Assembly (NCBI RefSeq): GCF_009905545.1
Contig: NZ_JAAALB010000010.1
Coordinates: 124,001-188,000, forward strand
Origin: Cellulophaga sp. BC115SP
GTDB taxonomy: Bacteria; Bacteroidota; Bacteroidia; Cytophagales; Spirosomataceae
Reading direction: 5' to 3'
Length of the DNA stretch: 64,000 nt
In this document: one piece after another, positions 35,802 through 45,629 of the stretch
Numbering within the stretch: the stretch's first letter is position 1
Layout of the letters: every line of letters starts with the position of its first letter
Program-made: the position numbers and the translations under genes
Notes under the pieces: generated by a model
Seen by the model: only the letters and a program-made list of their open reading frames with translations
Databases searched by the model: none
What the model was told of the DNA's origin: nothing

Positions 35802-35906
35802 AAGCACAGGTATTTTCAATTTGTGTTTGCTCTTGAAAATCGTATTCTATTTTAATTCATAGATAAAAAAGGCAAGTTTATTATAAAGAATTTTGCCACA
35901 GCAATT

Positions 35907-36638
35907 ATGCTACTAAGAACAGAAAATCTTGTAAAGAAATATGGTCAGCGCATGGTCAACAACAATGTAAGCTACCAAGTAGAACAAGGCGAAATTGTAG
36001 GTTTGCTCGGTCCCAATGGTGCTGGCAAAACAACTTCGTTTTACATGGCAACAGGTTTGGTAAAGCCTAATTCTGGAAAAGTATATCTCGATGATTTGGA
36101 TGTGACTAACTTGCCTATGTACAAACGAGCACGTTTAGGGATTGGCTATTTAGCACAGGAAGCTTCTGTTTTCAGAACGCTATCTGTTGAAGAAAATATC
36201 TTAGCGGTGTTGGAATTAACAAGTCTTTCTAAAAAAGAACAAAAAGAAAAAACTGAGCAATTACTGGAAGAGTTTTCATTGACTCATGTTCGTAAAAACC
36301 TTGGTCAAGTATTATCTGGAGGTGAGCGTCGTCGTACCGAAATTGCCCGTGCCTTGGCGGTTGATCCTAAATTTATTTTGTTAGATGAGCCTTTCGCAGG
36401 GGTTGACCCTATTGCTGTAGAGGAAATCCAAGGGATTGTTGCAAAGCTCAAATACCGCAATATTGGTATCCTTATTACCGACCACAACGTAGACGAAACA
36501 TTATCGATTACTGACCGTGCATATTTGTTATTTGAAGGAAAAATTTTAAAATCAGGTACACCAGAAGACCTTGCTTCGGACGAACAAGTACGTCGTTTGT
36601 ATTTGGGTAAACACTTTGAATTGAAGCGTAAAATCTAG
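35907..36638 (+). CDS. lptB: LPS export ABC transporter ATP-binding protein LptB
   Basis: This is a 243-residue ABC ATPase with Walker [21 protein letters not shown], the Q-loop/LptB-specific '[20 protein letters not shown]', the signature [16 protein letters not shown], Walker [14 protein letters not shown] and the switch His in ITDHNVDET. It powers extraction of LPS from the inner membrane with LptFG. lptA and lptC are not adjacent. Its TAG stop shares the CTAG palindrome with the recO stop on the opposite strand, so the two genes converge with a 4-base overlap and no terminator between them. Confidence 0.97.
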   Translation: MLLRTENLVKKYGQRMVNNNVSYQVEQGEIVGLLGPNGAGKTTSFYMATGLVKPNSGKVYLDDLDVTNLPMYKRARLGIGYLAQEASVFRTLSVEENILAVLELTSLSKKEQKEKTEQLLEEFSLTHVRKNLGQVLSGGERRRTEIARALAVDPKFILLDEPFAGVDPIAVEEIQGIVAKLKYRNIGILITDHNVDETLSITDRAYLLFEGKILKSGTPEDLASDEQVRRLYLGKHFELKRKI

Positions 36639-37318
36639 TGCAGAATCTCTTTGAGAACAGCCAAAGATTTTATTTCTCCAAAGGTCTCCAAATGTATTTT
36701 GTACCAGTGTAATAGGATCTCTACCATTTCATTTCTTGAATGACGATCGATTCTTGGTGCGTCTCCATATTCCAATCCCCAAAGGAGTTGAAGCCCAGCT
36801 TTTGCTCCTTTGGTCAGAGGATACCCGTACAAGCTCAATTCCTCCTCCATTTCTTCGACCGTTTCAGGCAAAAAGCCTAAATAAGCTGTCATTGCTAATA
36901 AAAACTGAATATGAAAGCATTCAAAATGCTTATTAGCGCCATCTAGCCACAATATAGACTCCTCGACAAAGTCGAACAGTTGTTCATTCGGGGTTTCTTC
37001 TCGTAAAGTTTTTGTTAAAATCTCTGTGACAAAAATCGCTACCGACGATTTGGCAATCTCATAAGGAATTGTCTCGAAAGGATGATTACATTTGATTTCT
37101 GCAATACGATGGATATCCTTTCCTTTTTTATGATATATCACAAGGTCGAGTAAAGTGAGCGGTTGGAAAAGCGCTATTTTATTTTTAGCCCTTGCACTTC
37201 TCACGCCATTTTCAATGTACGACTGTATGCCAAACTCCTTGGTGTAGATCTTGGCAATAATCGAGCTTTCTTTATACTTTACGTAGTTGATGACGATTCC
37301 TTGAGTTTTACTTAGCAT
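36635..37318 (-). CDS. recO: DNA repair protein RecO
   Basis: This is a 227-residue protein. The N-terminal OB fold starts [30 protein letters not shown], with '[11 protein letters not shown]' and the helical C-terminal part '[31 protein letters not shown]'. It lacks the Cys4 zinc site found in some RecO proteins. RecO anneals ssDNA and helps load RecA. It starts 4 bases after the plsC-like stop on the same strand, so the two are co-transcribed. Confidence 0.95.
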   Translation of the reverse strand: MLSKTQGIVINYVKYKESSIIAKIYTKEFGIQSYIENGVRSARAKNKIALFQPLTLLDLVIYHKKGKDIHRIAEIKCNHPFETIPYEIAKSSVAIFVTEILTKTLREETPNEQLFDFVEESILWLDGANKHFECFHIQFLLAMTAYLGFLPETVEEMEEELSLYGYPLTKGAKAGLQLLWGLEYGDAPRIDRHSRNEMVEILLHWYKIHLETFGEIKSLAVLKEILH

Positions 37319-37322
37319 GACA

Positions 37323-38126
37323 TTATTCTTCTCTTCTCCACTTCAATTTTTCGACAGGTATTTTTTGTTCTATTTGCTCACGCAAAATATCCATCATGTC
37401 ATCGACTGAAATATCTGGATCAAATTGAATTGGCTCTTTGAATGTAACCGAAAGCGTTGTGTTTCGTTTTTTAAACAAAAGCCCTTTCTTATCAAAAGCT
37501 CTTCTAAAACCGTTGATTACGACAGGCACTACAATGGGATTATGTGCTTTTATCAAGTGCGCTGTTCCTTTACGAAGAGGAGCATAAGGCGTGGTTGTTC
37601 CTTGCGGAAAACTTACTACCCAACCGTATTTTAAACCTAATCCAACCTTATCGTTTGCGGCAGTATCCAATTCTCTTTTTACGTCATGCCCTTTAGCTCT
37701 CCAAGAGCGATTTACCAAAATAGCGCCCGCTTGAGAAAAAATCTTTGGGAGTAATCCACCTTCCTTCATTGTCTCAGATGCTGCTACATAAAACAGTCGT
37801 GACCTCGGAGCCAATAGATAAATGGGAAAGTTTATCGAATTTTTGAATCCCCATTTGATACTAAAGAAAACATGATACAAGCAAATCACATCCATGAAAT
37901 AGGTCTGGTGATTTGAGAGAAAAAGAACCCCTGTCTGTGGCAAATTTTCGAGATGCTCTGTTCCTCTGATTTTAGTTTTATTATAAACTCTCAATCTTCC
38001 ATAAGTTATCCATCCTAAGGTAAACATGATGATTCTTTTCAGAAACATCGAATTACCAAAAGGGTCTCTCTCCACAATTCCAAAGACATCAAACATGGAT
38101 AAAAAATTTCGGATATGTAATTTCAT
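37323..38126 (-). CDS. 1-acyl-sn-glycerol-3-phosphate acyltransferase-like (PlsC family)
   Basis: This is a 267-residue protein with the acyltransferase motif I SNHQTYFMDVICLYH (Hx4D), motif III-like VSFPQGTTTPYAPLRKGTAHLI (the Glu of the usual EGT is Gln here) and 'NPIVVPVVINGFRRAFDKKG'. An N-terminal hydrophobic segment anchors it to the inner membrane. It acylates lysophosphatidate or a related lipid. It is the first gene of a short plsC-recO unit. A TetR-type palindrome (38337-38350) lies about 210 bases upstream. Confidence 0.88.
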   Translation of the reverse strand: MKLHIRNFLSMFDVFGIVERDPFGNSMFLKRIIMFTLGWITYGRLRVYNKTKIRGTEHLENLPQTGVLFLSNHQTYFMDVICLYHVFFSIKWGFKNSINFPIYLLAPRSRLFYVAASETMKEGGLLPKIFSQAGAILVNRSWRAKGHDVKRELDTAANDKVGLGLKYGWVVSFPQGTTTPYAPLRKGTAHLIKAHNPIVVPVVINGFRRAFDKKGLLFKKRNTTLSVTFKEPIQFDPDISVDDMMDILREQIEQKIPVEKLKWRREE

Positions 38127-38336
38127 TGCTTGCAGTTTTAGTGTCTTAGACCATATTTATGACTAAGAAATAGTTTGGTTTTTGAGTCGTTTTAGACATT
38201 ACTTAATTGGTCGAAGATATACATTTTTTTACAAATAATCTCAATCCCTATTTTGGCTCTCGCCATGCCTAACTTATGTTTATAAATAGCTTAGCATATT
38301 TCATTTTATGAGGGAATTACTAGAAGTATTACTATT

Positions 38337-38350
38337 CGAACGTTCAATCA
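38337..38350. promoter_or_regulatory. TetR-type operator-like site 1
   Basis: CGAACGTTCAATCA has the palindromic core GAACGTTC. It shares 13 of 14 bases with the corresponding part of site 2. It lies 211 bases before the plsC-like start. Confidence 0.45.
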
Positions 38351-38525
38351 ATACTTTTAATACTTTGTTTTTCTTTCAAATAACAGCTATGACATGCGAC
38401 TATTTATAGTCTACATTGACAGATTTTTTATTCCTTCTTATTCACTAGATATTGAATTTGTTTTAAAAGATAATAAAATAACCAAATGGATAATATAAGT
38501 TTTATTTAACCTTCATGTTTAATAA

Positions 38526-38540
38526 CCGAACGTTCAGTCA
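38526..38540. promoter_or_regulatory. TetR-type operator-like site 2
   Basis: CCGAACGTTCAGTCA has the palindromic core GAACGTTC and lies 149 bases before the TIGR01777 start. Sites 1 and 2 are 189 bases apart. No TetR regulator gene is in the window. Confidence 0.5.
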
Positions 38541-38688
38541 AAACATAAAAACTTAATAATCAATACATTTCACTTTAGTTAACTTCACCATAACCATTCT
38601 ATTCTTTTTCTTGTTTATTTTATTGAGGTCTCTTAAATCTTCATTTTATTCATAGAACTGTCTATTTTTATTGTAAAAACCTAAACTA

Positions 38689-39597
38689 ATGAACATACTA
38701 ATCACTGGGGGAACTGGGCTTGTAGGCACACGACTTACTGAACTACTTACAGAACAAGGTCATTCGGTTTGGCATTTGAGCCGCAAGGCTCAACAGAGAG
38801 GAAACGTGAAAACTTTTGTTTGGGATATAGACAAAGGATTCATTGATGAGGAGGCTCTACTTGGGGCAGACTACATCATTCATCTTGCAGGTGCAGGGAT
38901 TGCGGATGAGCGTTGGACGCCAGAACGTAAAAAAGAAATCATTGATTCTCGTACAAAATCCCTCGGTTTGATCTCCCAAAAACTCAAAACTCTTCCACAC
39001 AAAATTCAAGGGTTTGTTTCGGCATCGGGTATTGGTTTTTATGGTACAGATACTGGAAGTACGATCATTACAGAAGAGTCTCCAGCGGGCAATGACTTCG
39101 TGGCTGAGTGTTGTATTTTATGGGAAAAAGCTTCCGAGCCCATATCTGAACTTGGGATTAGATCCACTAAACTTCGTATTGGAATAGTACTTACCGACAA
39201 AGGCGGTGCTCTTCCTAAAATGGCTACACCAACCAAGTTTGGCTTTGGCGCTCCACTCGGTACGGGCGAACAATTTCTTTCGTGGATACATATTGATGAT
39301 CTTTGTAGACTCTTTATTCATGCACTATTTACCCCTTCTATTCAAGGTGTTTTTAATGCAGTTGCAGATAATCCTATCAACAACCGAACGTTCAATCAAG
39401 TTTTAGCAAGAGTGTTAAATCGACCTTTATGGCTACCCAATGTACCTTCTTTTGTCCTCAAAGCTGTTTTTGGTGAAATGGCTTCTATTGTACTTGGTGG
39501 CAATTATGTGTCGAACAAGAAACTCAAAAATGAAACATCATTCCAATTTCAATTCAATGATTTGGAAACAGCCCTACGTGATATTTTCAAAAAATAG
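38689..39597 (+). CDS. TIGR01777-family epimerase/oxidoreductase (SDR39U1/YfcH-like)
   Basis: This is a 302-residue extended SDR. The nucleotide-binding motif is ITGGTGLVGTRLTELL. Family signatures are 'HLAGAGIADERWTPERKKEIIDSR', 'GIGFYGTD', 'LRIGIVLTDKGGALPKM', 'FLSWIHIDDLCRLFIHAL' and the C-terminal DUF1731 part 'NRPLWLPNVPSFVLKAVFGEMA'. The reaction is unknown. A third copy of the CCGAACGTTCAATCA sequence occurs inside the gene at 39384-39398. Confidence 0.93.
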   Translation: MNILITGGTGLVGTRLTELLTEQGHSVWHLSRKAQQRGNVKTFVWDIDKGFIDEEALLGADYIIHLAGAGIADERWTPERKKEIIDSRTKSLGLISQKLKTLPHKIQGFVSASGIGFYGTDTGSTIITEESPAGNDFVAECCILWEKASEPISELGIRSTKLRIGIVLTDKGGALPKMATPTKFGFGAPLGTGEQFLSWIHIDDLCRLFIHALFTPSIQGVFNAVADNPINNRTFNQVLARVLNRPLWLPNVPSFVLKAVFGEMASIVLGGNYVSNKKLKNETSFQFQFNDLETALRDIFKK

Positions 39598-39672
39598 CTG
39601 TAAAGAGAGTTTAAAAACTGTTATTTTGTGAGACTTTATTCAACAATAAACATTTTTTTGAACACTCTGAAC

Positions 39673-40254
39673 ATGAAAAATATCTTGGTGTATTGCGGAG
39701 CTTCTGTCGGCTTCGATGAGATTTATAAAAATACAGCTATCGCTGCAGGCAAGCTTTTGGTAGAAAAAAACAAAACACTTGTCTATGGTGCAGGGAGTGT
39801 TGGTATCATGGGTATAATAGCCGATGCAGTACTCGAAAATGGGGGAGAGGTGATTGGTGTAATTCCCTCTTTTATGGAAAAGTTTGAGGTACAACACAAA
39901 GGACTTACTCAAATTCACGTAGTGGAAACTATGCACCAACGTAAGCAACTAATGGCTGAAATTTCAGATGCAGTTGTTGCTTTGCCTGGCGGCTGGGGAA
40001 CCCTCGACGAGCTTTTCGAAATTCTTACTTGGAAACAATTAGGATTACACCAAATGCCTGTAGGCTTACTCAATGTCAATGGCTTTTATGACCCATTGAT
40101 CGAAATGATTCATAAAATGGTCAAAGAGGGTTTCCTAAAACAAACCAATTTGGATATGTTGATGATTGACGACAATCTTGAAAGCCTCCTCAATCGTATG
40201 GAACAAGCTGAGTATCCAGACTTTCCTGTTGGGAAATGGGTGAATAAAGCCTAA
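39673..40254 (+). CDS. LOG-family protein (cytokinin riboside 5'-monophosphate phosphoribohydrolase-like)
   Basis: This is a 193-residue protein, starting at MKNILVYCGASVGFDEIY (39673); the upstream in-frame option has no conserved residues. It has the Rossmann-like GAGSVGIMGIIADAVLENGG and the LOG signature PGGWGTLDELFEILTWKQLG (PGGxGTxxE), which binds AMP and carries the catalytic residues. These enzymes hydrolyse nucleoside 5'-monophosphates to base plus ribose phosphate. It lies 75 bases after the TIGR01777 gene and may be co-transcribed with it. Confidence 0.93.
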   Translation: MKNILVYCGASVGFDEIYKNTAIAAGKLLVEKNKTLVYGAGSVGIMGIIADAVLENGGEVIGVIPSFMEKFEVQHKGLTQIHVVETMHQRKQLMAEISDAVVALPGGWGTLDELFEILTWKQLGLHQMPVGLLNVNGFYDPLIEMIHKMVKEGFLKQTNLDMLMIDDNLESLLNRMEQAEYPDFPVGKWVNKA

Positions 40255-40315
40255 CAATACAATTACAGCTTTGTTCGTTTGCCTATGATATAAACCCTTA
40301 ATATTGGCTATTTTC

Positions 40316-41959
40316 ATGAAAATCTATACTCCGTTTGCTATCGTTTTGTTGTGCATGCCATCTGCATTCTTGATGGCACAAAACAAACCTGAAAACCTTG
40401 GAACTGCTATTAATACTGAGTACTCTGAACTTGGTCCAGTTATGTCTCCAGATGGTAAAACGCTCTATTTTGGACGAAAAAATCACCCTCAAAACAAATA
40501 CGGAGTCAATGGTTCTGAACAGATAGCAGGCTCTCAAGATATTTGGTTTTCAGAAAATACAATGGGAGCTTGGACACCCGCCAGACGTATGTCCGAAAAC
40601 CTCAATAGAGATCAATACAACAGTATTTTGAGCATATCTCCCGATGGACAAACTATTCTCATGAAAGGTGCTTATCTCAATGGGCAATACGAAACTCGGG
40701 GGTTTTCTATCGCTAAAAAGCTAGAGGGAGGCTGGGGACTTCCACGCAAATTAGATATTCCTAAATACGAAAAACTAAGTCGAGGTAAAAACGAACATGG
40801 CTTTTTGTCTGCCGATGGAAAGGTTTTATTAATGGCCTTTTCAGAAAAGAAAAACTCTGATGAAGACGATATCTACGCTTCTTTTTTGGAAGATGATGGT
40901 ACTTGGTCAGAACCTATGAACTTAGGCGATGATATCAATACCAACTTCACAGAAACGACACCTTTTTTGGCAGCCGACGGTAAAACTTTGTATTTCTCCA
41001 GTAACAGAGAAGGAGGGAAAGGTAGCAACGACATTTATGTTTGTAAACGTAAAGACGATACTTGGATCAATTGGACGGAGCCTCAAAATATCGGCGAACC
41101 TATCAATACCGATGAATATGATGCCTATTACACGATTCCAGCCTCTGGTGATTATGCTTATTTTATTTCTGGTAAAAGCTCTCTTGGCAAAAAAGATATT
41201 TTCCGCTTGAAGCTTGATGCTGGTACAACGTCTCCTATTCAGGCAGGTAACGAACCAGTGGTGGCAACAAACAAGCCCGGTACTAAAAATACCAAAAATC
41301 AGCCCACACCCGATGCTACGAAATCAGAACCCGTTGTATTAGTTGCTGGTAAAGTAATTGATAATAAAACAGGCAAGGTACCTAAAAATGCCAAAGTCAT
41401 TTACGAAGATTTGACTACTGGAAAAGAATTAGGTCAAGCTAGTCCAGACCCAATAACAGGTATCTACAAAATTGTATTGCCTTATGGTAAAAATTACGGT
41501 ATTACGACCAAAATAGATGGTTTTGTAGGAACTTCTCAGAATATTGACTTGAGTAAAATTTCAGGAAAATACCTTGAAATAGATGGAAAAGATATTACCA
41601 TTGCCCCAATCGAGGCTGGCACAAAGATAACGATGAACAATATTTTCTTTGAATTTGGTAAAGCAGCCTTACAACCTGAATCCACTCCTGAGTTGAAGCG
41701 TATTGCTGAGTTTATCAAAAAGAATAAAATCAATGTCGAAATCAGTGGGCACACCGACAACGTGGGTAGCGACGAAGTCAATAACCGACTTTCACAAGAA
41801 CGTGCAGATGTAGTTCGTAATCAACTCATCACTTTTGGCGTAACACCCGAGCGAATCATCGCTAAAGGATACGGTAAAAATCGCCCTAAGGTAGCCAACG
41901 ATACGCCCGAAAATCAGGCAACCAATAGACGTGTAGAGTTTGAGATTTTGAAGAATTAA
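40316..41959 (+). CDS. OmpA-family protein with PD40 beta-propeller repeats
   Basis: This is a 547-residue protein with a signal peptide (IVLLCMPSAFLMAQ); the start is set at the ATG 40316. The N-terminal half holds WD40-like PD40 repeats ('GPVMSPDGKTLYFGRK', 'LSISPDGQTILMKG', 'GFLSADGKVLLMAF', 'PFLAADGKTLYFSSNREGG'). A carboxypeptidase-regulatory-like domain near residues 335-420 and a C-terminal OmpA domain (NNIFFEFGKAAL, VEISGHTDNVGSDEVNN, RVEFEILK) follow. The last binds peptidoglycan. It is likely an outer-membrane-associated structural protein. Confidence 0.93.
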   Translation: MKIYTPFAIVLLCMPSAFLMAQNKPENLGTAINTEYSELGPVMSPDGKTLYFGRKNHPQNKYGVNGSEQIAGSQDIWFSENTMGAWTPARRMSENLNRDQYNSILSISPDGQTILMKGAYLNGQYETRGFSIAKKLEGGWGLPRKLDIPKYEKLSRGKNEHGFLSADGKVLLMAFSEKKNSDEDDIYASFLEDDGTWSEPMNLGDDINTNFTETTPFLAADGKTLYFSSNREGGKGSNDIYVCKRKDDTWINWTEPQNIGEPINTDEYDAYYTIPASGDYAYFISGKSSLGKKDIFRLKLDAGTTSPIQAGNEPVVATNKPGTKNTKNQPTPDATKSEPVVLVAGKVIDNKTGKVPKNAKVIYEDLTTGKELGQASPDPITGIYKIVLPYGKNYGITTKIDGFVGTSQNIDLSKISGKYLEIDGKDITIAPIEAGTKITMNNIFFEFGKAALQPESTPELKRIAEFIKKNKINVEISGHTDNVGSDEVNNRLSQERADVVRNQLITFGVTPERIIAKGYGKNRPKVANDTPENQATNRRVEFEILKN

Positions 41960-42000
41960 AACTATTTACTCTTTTTTACAGTTATTTTTGTGAAATGATT

Positions 42001-42041
42001 GCCACAAAGGCTCAAATATTCGGTATTTGAGCCTTTGTGGC
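42001..42041. terminator. Hairpin terminator after the OmpA/PD40 gene
   Basis: There is an 18-bp perfect stem (42001-42018 with 42024-42041) with a TTCGG loop. The T tail is weak. Confidence 0.75.
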
Positions 42042-42109
42042 TAATTGTGTTTTTCAGAACTGAAAAAACATTACCTTACAGCAAATACATACCCTAGCTT
42101 TTTTCAACC

Positions 42110-45100
42110 ATGCTTGTTAAAGATTTCCTGAAGCTCTACCGTGAAGATGGCGTTGTGCAGACTATTTCGGAGCAAACTAAAAACCGAGAAAAGTACCCTC
42201 ATATTCAATTAAAAGGGCTTTCTGGTAGTCTTGATGCCGTTATTGCTTCGGCAATACACCAACTGAACCCTAAACAAGACCATTTATTTATTCTTGAAGA
42301 CCGTGAAGAAGCGGCGTATTTTCTCAACGACCTCCAAAGTCTCTTGGGCGAAGAAGTTCCTATGCTTTTTCCAATGTCCTACAAAAAGGCCTATCAATAC
42401 CAAGATATTGACAATGCCAACGTGTTGATGAGAGCAGAAGTATTGAGTAAAATCAACAATAATACCAATACAGGGCAAATCATTGTTTCGTATCCTGAAG
42501 CACTTTTCGAGAAAGTTATCAACAAGCGTTCCTTGATGAAAAATACGCTTACAGTGTCTTTGAACGAGCAGTTGGATACAAACTTTTTGGCAGAAATTTT
42601 ACTAAGCTATGACTTCGAAAAAACTGATTTTGTGTACGAAGCAGGGCAGTTTTCTATTCGAGGAGGTATTGTAGATGTTTTTAGTTTTTCGAACGAACTC
42701 CCTTATCGTATTGACTTATTTGGCAACGAAGTTGAAAGCATCCGTACCTTCGACCCAGATTCACAACTTTCGATTGAATCCGTTTCTAAAATCAATATTA
42801 TTCCTGATGTTCAAACCAAACTCATTCAGGAAACTCGCGAACCATTTTTTCAATTTTTATCGCCCGATACACGCCTTTGGTTTAAGGATGTTGAACATGC
42901 CTTAGAAATTGTGGAAAAATGCTTTGAAAAAGTGGAGCAAAGTCTTCAAGAAATCTTAGCAAAAAGTGGAGGAATTCAAGTTGTATCTGACCCTAATCAA
43001 CTGTTTGAAAGTCGCCGTAGTTTTTTACAGTTAGTCAAAGGATTTGGCTCTATTGAATTTGGAAGAAGGTTTTATTTTAAAGAAAAAACCGAAAAACTGA
43101 CCTATCAAGCCAAATCTCAACCTTCGTTCAACAAAGACTTCAAGCGCTTGGCAGACAATCTTCGAGAATATCAGAGTTTTTATTTTACCAATATCATCAC
43201 ATCCGAATCGCAACGTCAATTAGAGCGCCTGACCACGATTTTTGAAGAAATCGACTCCAATGTGCGTTTTCAACCTATAACCATTGGACTTCGAGAAGGA
43301 TTTATTGATGAACAAAACAAAATTGTTTGTTACACCGACCATCAGATATTTGATAGGTTTCATCGTTTCAAAGAAAAAAGCAAGTATTCAAAATCTAAAG
43401 CCCTTACGCTCAAAGAGCTTCGTACCTTACAAGTGGGTGATTATGTAACCCATGTCGATTACGGGATAGGACGTTTTGCTGGTCTTGACAAAGTAACAGT
43501 GGGTGAGTCTGAACAAGAAGCCATTCGTTTGATTTTTAGAGACAACGATGTATTGATGGTATCTATCCACTCTTTGCACAAAATTTCAAAATTTTCGGGT
43601 AAAGAAGGTGGACCTCCAACGATGTCTAAATTAGGTTCGCCTGAATGGGAAAATAAGAAATCCCGTATCAAAAAACAGGTTCAGGATATTGCCAAGGAGC
43701 TTATTGCCCTTTACGCCCAACGTCGTTTGGCTCAAGGATATGCTTTTTCGAGAGATAGCTTCCTTCAAGCCGAATTGGAATCTTCGTTTATCTATGAAGA
43801 TACCCCAGATCAAGCAAAAGCTACGGCCGATGTAAAAGCTGATATGGAAAAACCAAACCCTATGGATAGGCTAGTTTGTGGTGATGTGGGTTTTGGAAAA
43901 ACTGAAGTGGCTATTCGTGCGGCATTCAAAGCTGTTGCAGACTCCAAACAAGTGGCTATTTTGGTACCAACTACTGTTTTGGCCATGCAACATTTCCGTA
44001 CCTTCCGTGACCGTTTAGAGAATTTCCCTTGTCGTGTTGAATATATCAACCGTTTTAAGTCAACACAACAAATCAAAGAAACCCTAAAACGTGTAGCCAA
44101 TGGCGAAACTGATATTTTGATTGGTACTCACCGAATTGTGAATAAAGATGTTTCTTTCAAAAATTTAGGCTTAATGATTATTGATGAGGAGCAAAAATTT
44201 GGGGTAAAAGTCAAAGACCGCCTCAAAGAAATGCGTGTCAATATCGACGTCCTAACACTTACTGCAACGCCTATTCCACGTACGCTACACTTCTCGTTGA
44301 TGGGCGCAAGGGATTTATCGGTAATTGCAACTCCTCCACCAAATCGACAACCCGTAACTACCGAATTACACGTACTAAGTGATCAGTTGATTCGTGATGC
44401 TGTGAGTTATGAGTTAAAACGTGGTGGACAAGTATATTTTGTTCATAATCGTGTTGCGGAACTTGAAAGTATTGGAAACTCAATTCTCAGAATGGTTCCT
44501 GATGCCAAAATTGGTATCGCACACGGACAAATGGATGGTGACAAACTCGAAAAAGTAATGATGAACTTTATCGAAGGTCATTATGATGTGTTAGTTTCTA
44601 CGAATATTATCGAGTCAGGTATTGATATTCCAAATGCCAACACGATTATCATCAATCACGCCAACCATTTTGGACTTTCTGATTTGCACCAAATGCGAGG
44701 TAGGGTAGGGCGTTCGAACAAAAAAGCTTTTTGTTATTTGCTAACACCAGCACTTTCTCTCTTAACTACAGATGCTCGTAAGCGCTTAAGTTCTTTGGAA
44801 GAATTCTCTGATTTGGGAGATGGATTCAAAGTGGCTATGCGAGATTTGGATATTCGTGGCGCAGGTAATTTACTCGGTGCTGAACAAAGTGGCTTTATCA
44901 ATGATTTGGGATACGAAATGTATCATAAAATTCTCGATGAAGCAGTTCAAGAACTGAAAGAAAATGAATTTAGAGCCTTATTTGAAAATGATTTGGCTGA
45001 ATCTGCCAACAAATTAAAAGTAGATTGTCAAATAGAGACAGATATGCACGTACTCATTCCAGAAAATTACGTAACCTCTATTTCCGAAAGATTATCGCTT

Positions 45101-45475
45101 TATACCCAACTAGATGATATGAAATCGGAAGAAGATTTAGTGAATTTTCAAAGGGCTATCAATGATCGTTTTGGACCAATTCCTCCAGAAGTGAAAGATA
45201 TGATAGAAATCGTAAGAGTTAGATGGAAAGCAGAAGTTTTAGGAATTGAAAAAATTATGCTAAAAAATAATAACCTGCGTTGTTTCTTCGTTTCCTCACA
45301 GAACGAAAGGTATTATAAATCAAGTGTTTTTGGCAAGATTCTTGATTATGTGAAAGTCAACCCGAAAAAATGTTCGCTCAAAGAAGCGAAAGGGCGATTA
45401 ATCCTTAGCTTTGATAAAGTCACTTCTATTGACGAACTTCAAACAATTCTGACCGACATATACTCTCGAGGATAG
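42110..45475 (+). CDS. mfd: Transcription-repair coupling factor Mfd
   Basis: This is a 1121-residue protein of full length. The UvrB-like N-terminal module has FSIRGGIVDVFSF and 'YRIDLFGNEVESIRTFDP'. The RNA-polymerase-interacting domain starts near VGDYVTHVDYGIGRFAGLD (~446). The RecG-like translocase has Walker A CGDVGFGKTEVAIRAAFKA, motif II LMIIDEEQKFGVK, TLTATPIPRTLHFSLMG, and QMRGRVGRSNKKAFCYLL. A C-terminal TRCF domain closes it. Mfd removes stalled RNA polymerase and recruits UvrA; uvrB is also in this window. Confidence 0.99.
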   Translation: MLVKDFLKLYREDGVVQTISEQTKNREKYPHIQLKGLSGSLDAVIASAIHQLNPKQDHLFILEDREEAAYFLNDLQSLLGEEVPMLFPMSYKKAYQYQDIDNANVLMRAEVLSKINNNTNTGQIIVSYPEALFEKVINKRSLMKNTLTVSLNEQLDTNFLAEILLSYDFEKTDFVYEAGQFSIRGGIVDVFSFSNELPYRIDLFGNEVESIRTFDPDSQLSIESVSKINIIPDVQTKLIQETREPFFQFLSPDTRLWFKDVEHALEIVEKCFEKVEQSLQEILAKSGGIQVVSDPNQLFESRRSFLQLVKGFGSIEFGRRFYFKEKTEKLTYQAKSQPSFNKDFKRLADNLREYQSFYFTNIITSESQRQLERLTTIFEEIDSNVRFQPITIGLREGFIDEQNKIVCYTDHQIFDRFHRFKEKSKYSKSKALTLKELRTLQVGDYVTHVDYGIGRFAGLDKVTVGESEQEAIRLIFRDNDVLMVSIHSLHKISKFSGKEGGPPTMSKLGSPEWENKKSRIKKQVQDIAKELIALYAQRRLAQGYAFSRDSFLQAELESSFIYEDTPDQAKATADVKADMEKPNPMDRLVCGDVGFGKTEVAIRAAFKAVADSKQVAILVPTTVLAMQHFRTFRDRLENFPCRVEYINRFKSTQQIKETLKRVANGETDILIGTHRIVNKDVSFKNLGLMIIDEEQKFGVKVKDRLKEMRVNIDVLTLTATPIPRTLHFSLMGARDLSVIATPPPNRQPVTTELHVLSDQLIRDAVSYELKRGGQVYFVHNRVAELESIGNSILRMVPDAKIGIAHGQMDGDKLEKVMMNFIEGHYDVLVSTNIIESGIDIPNANTIIINHANHFGLSDLHQMRGRVGRSNKKAFCYLLTPALSLLTTDARKRLSSLEEFSDLGDGFKVAMRDLDIRGAGNLLGAEQSGFINDLGYEMYHKILDEAVQELKENEFRALFENDLAESANKLKVDCQIETDMHVLIPENYVTSISERLSLYTQLDDMKSEEDLVNFQRAINDRFGPIPPEVKDMIEIVRVRWKAEVLGIEKIMLKNNNLRCFFVSSQNERYYKSSVFGKILDYVKVNPKKCSLKEAKGRLILSFDKVTSIDELQTILTDIYSRG

Positions 45476-45506
45476 CTTTTAGGAGGTATTTTCCTAAACA
45501 TCGTTC

Positions 45507-45545
45507 AAAAGCGCAAACAAATTGGGTCGCTTCAGCGCTTTTTAT
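45507..45545 (+). terminator. mfd terminator
   Basis: An 8-bp stem AAAAGCGC/GCGCTTTT (45507-45514 with 45535-45542) is followed by T's, with a 20-base loop. Confidence 0.65.
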
Positions 45546-45629
45546 ACCAAAAACACTAATTTTGTGTTTAATCAATAACTCGATTTTAGTATTAAATATT
45601 TATACAACGACAATCCAAGTATTTAAGAA

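Larger units (their letters stand above)
38127..38688. other. Divergent intergenic region with operator-like palindromes
   Basis: This is a 562-base AT-rich spacer between the plsC-like gene (-) and the TIGR01777 gene (+). It holds two copies of a CGAACGTTCA-type palindrome (listed separately). No coding sequence is seen. Confidence 0.5.

Noticed and set aside
39384-39398. Third GAACGTTC palindrome as a separate operator feature
   Set aside because: It falls within codons for a conserved NNRTFNQV segment of the TIGR01777 protein, so the match may be due to protein coding alone.
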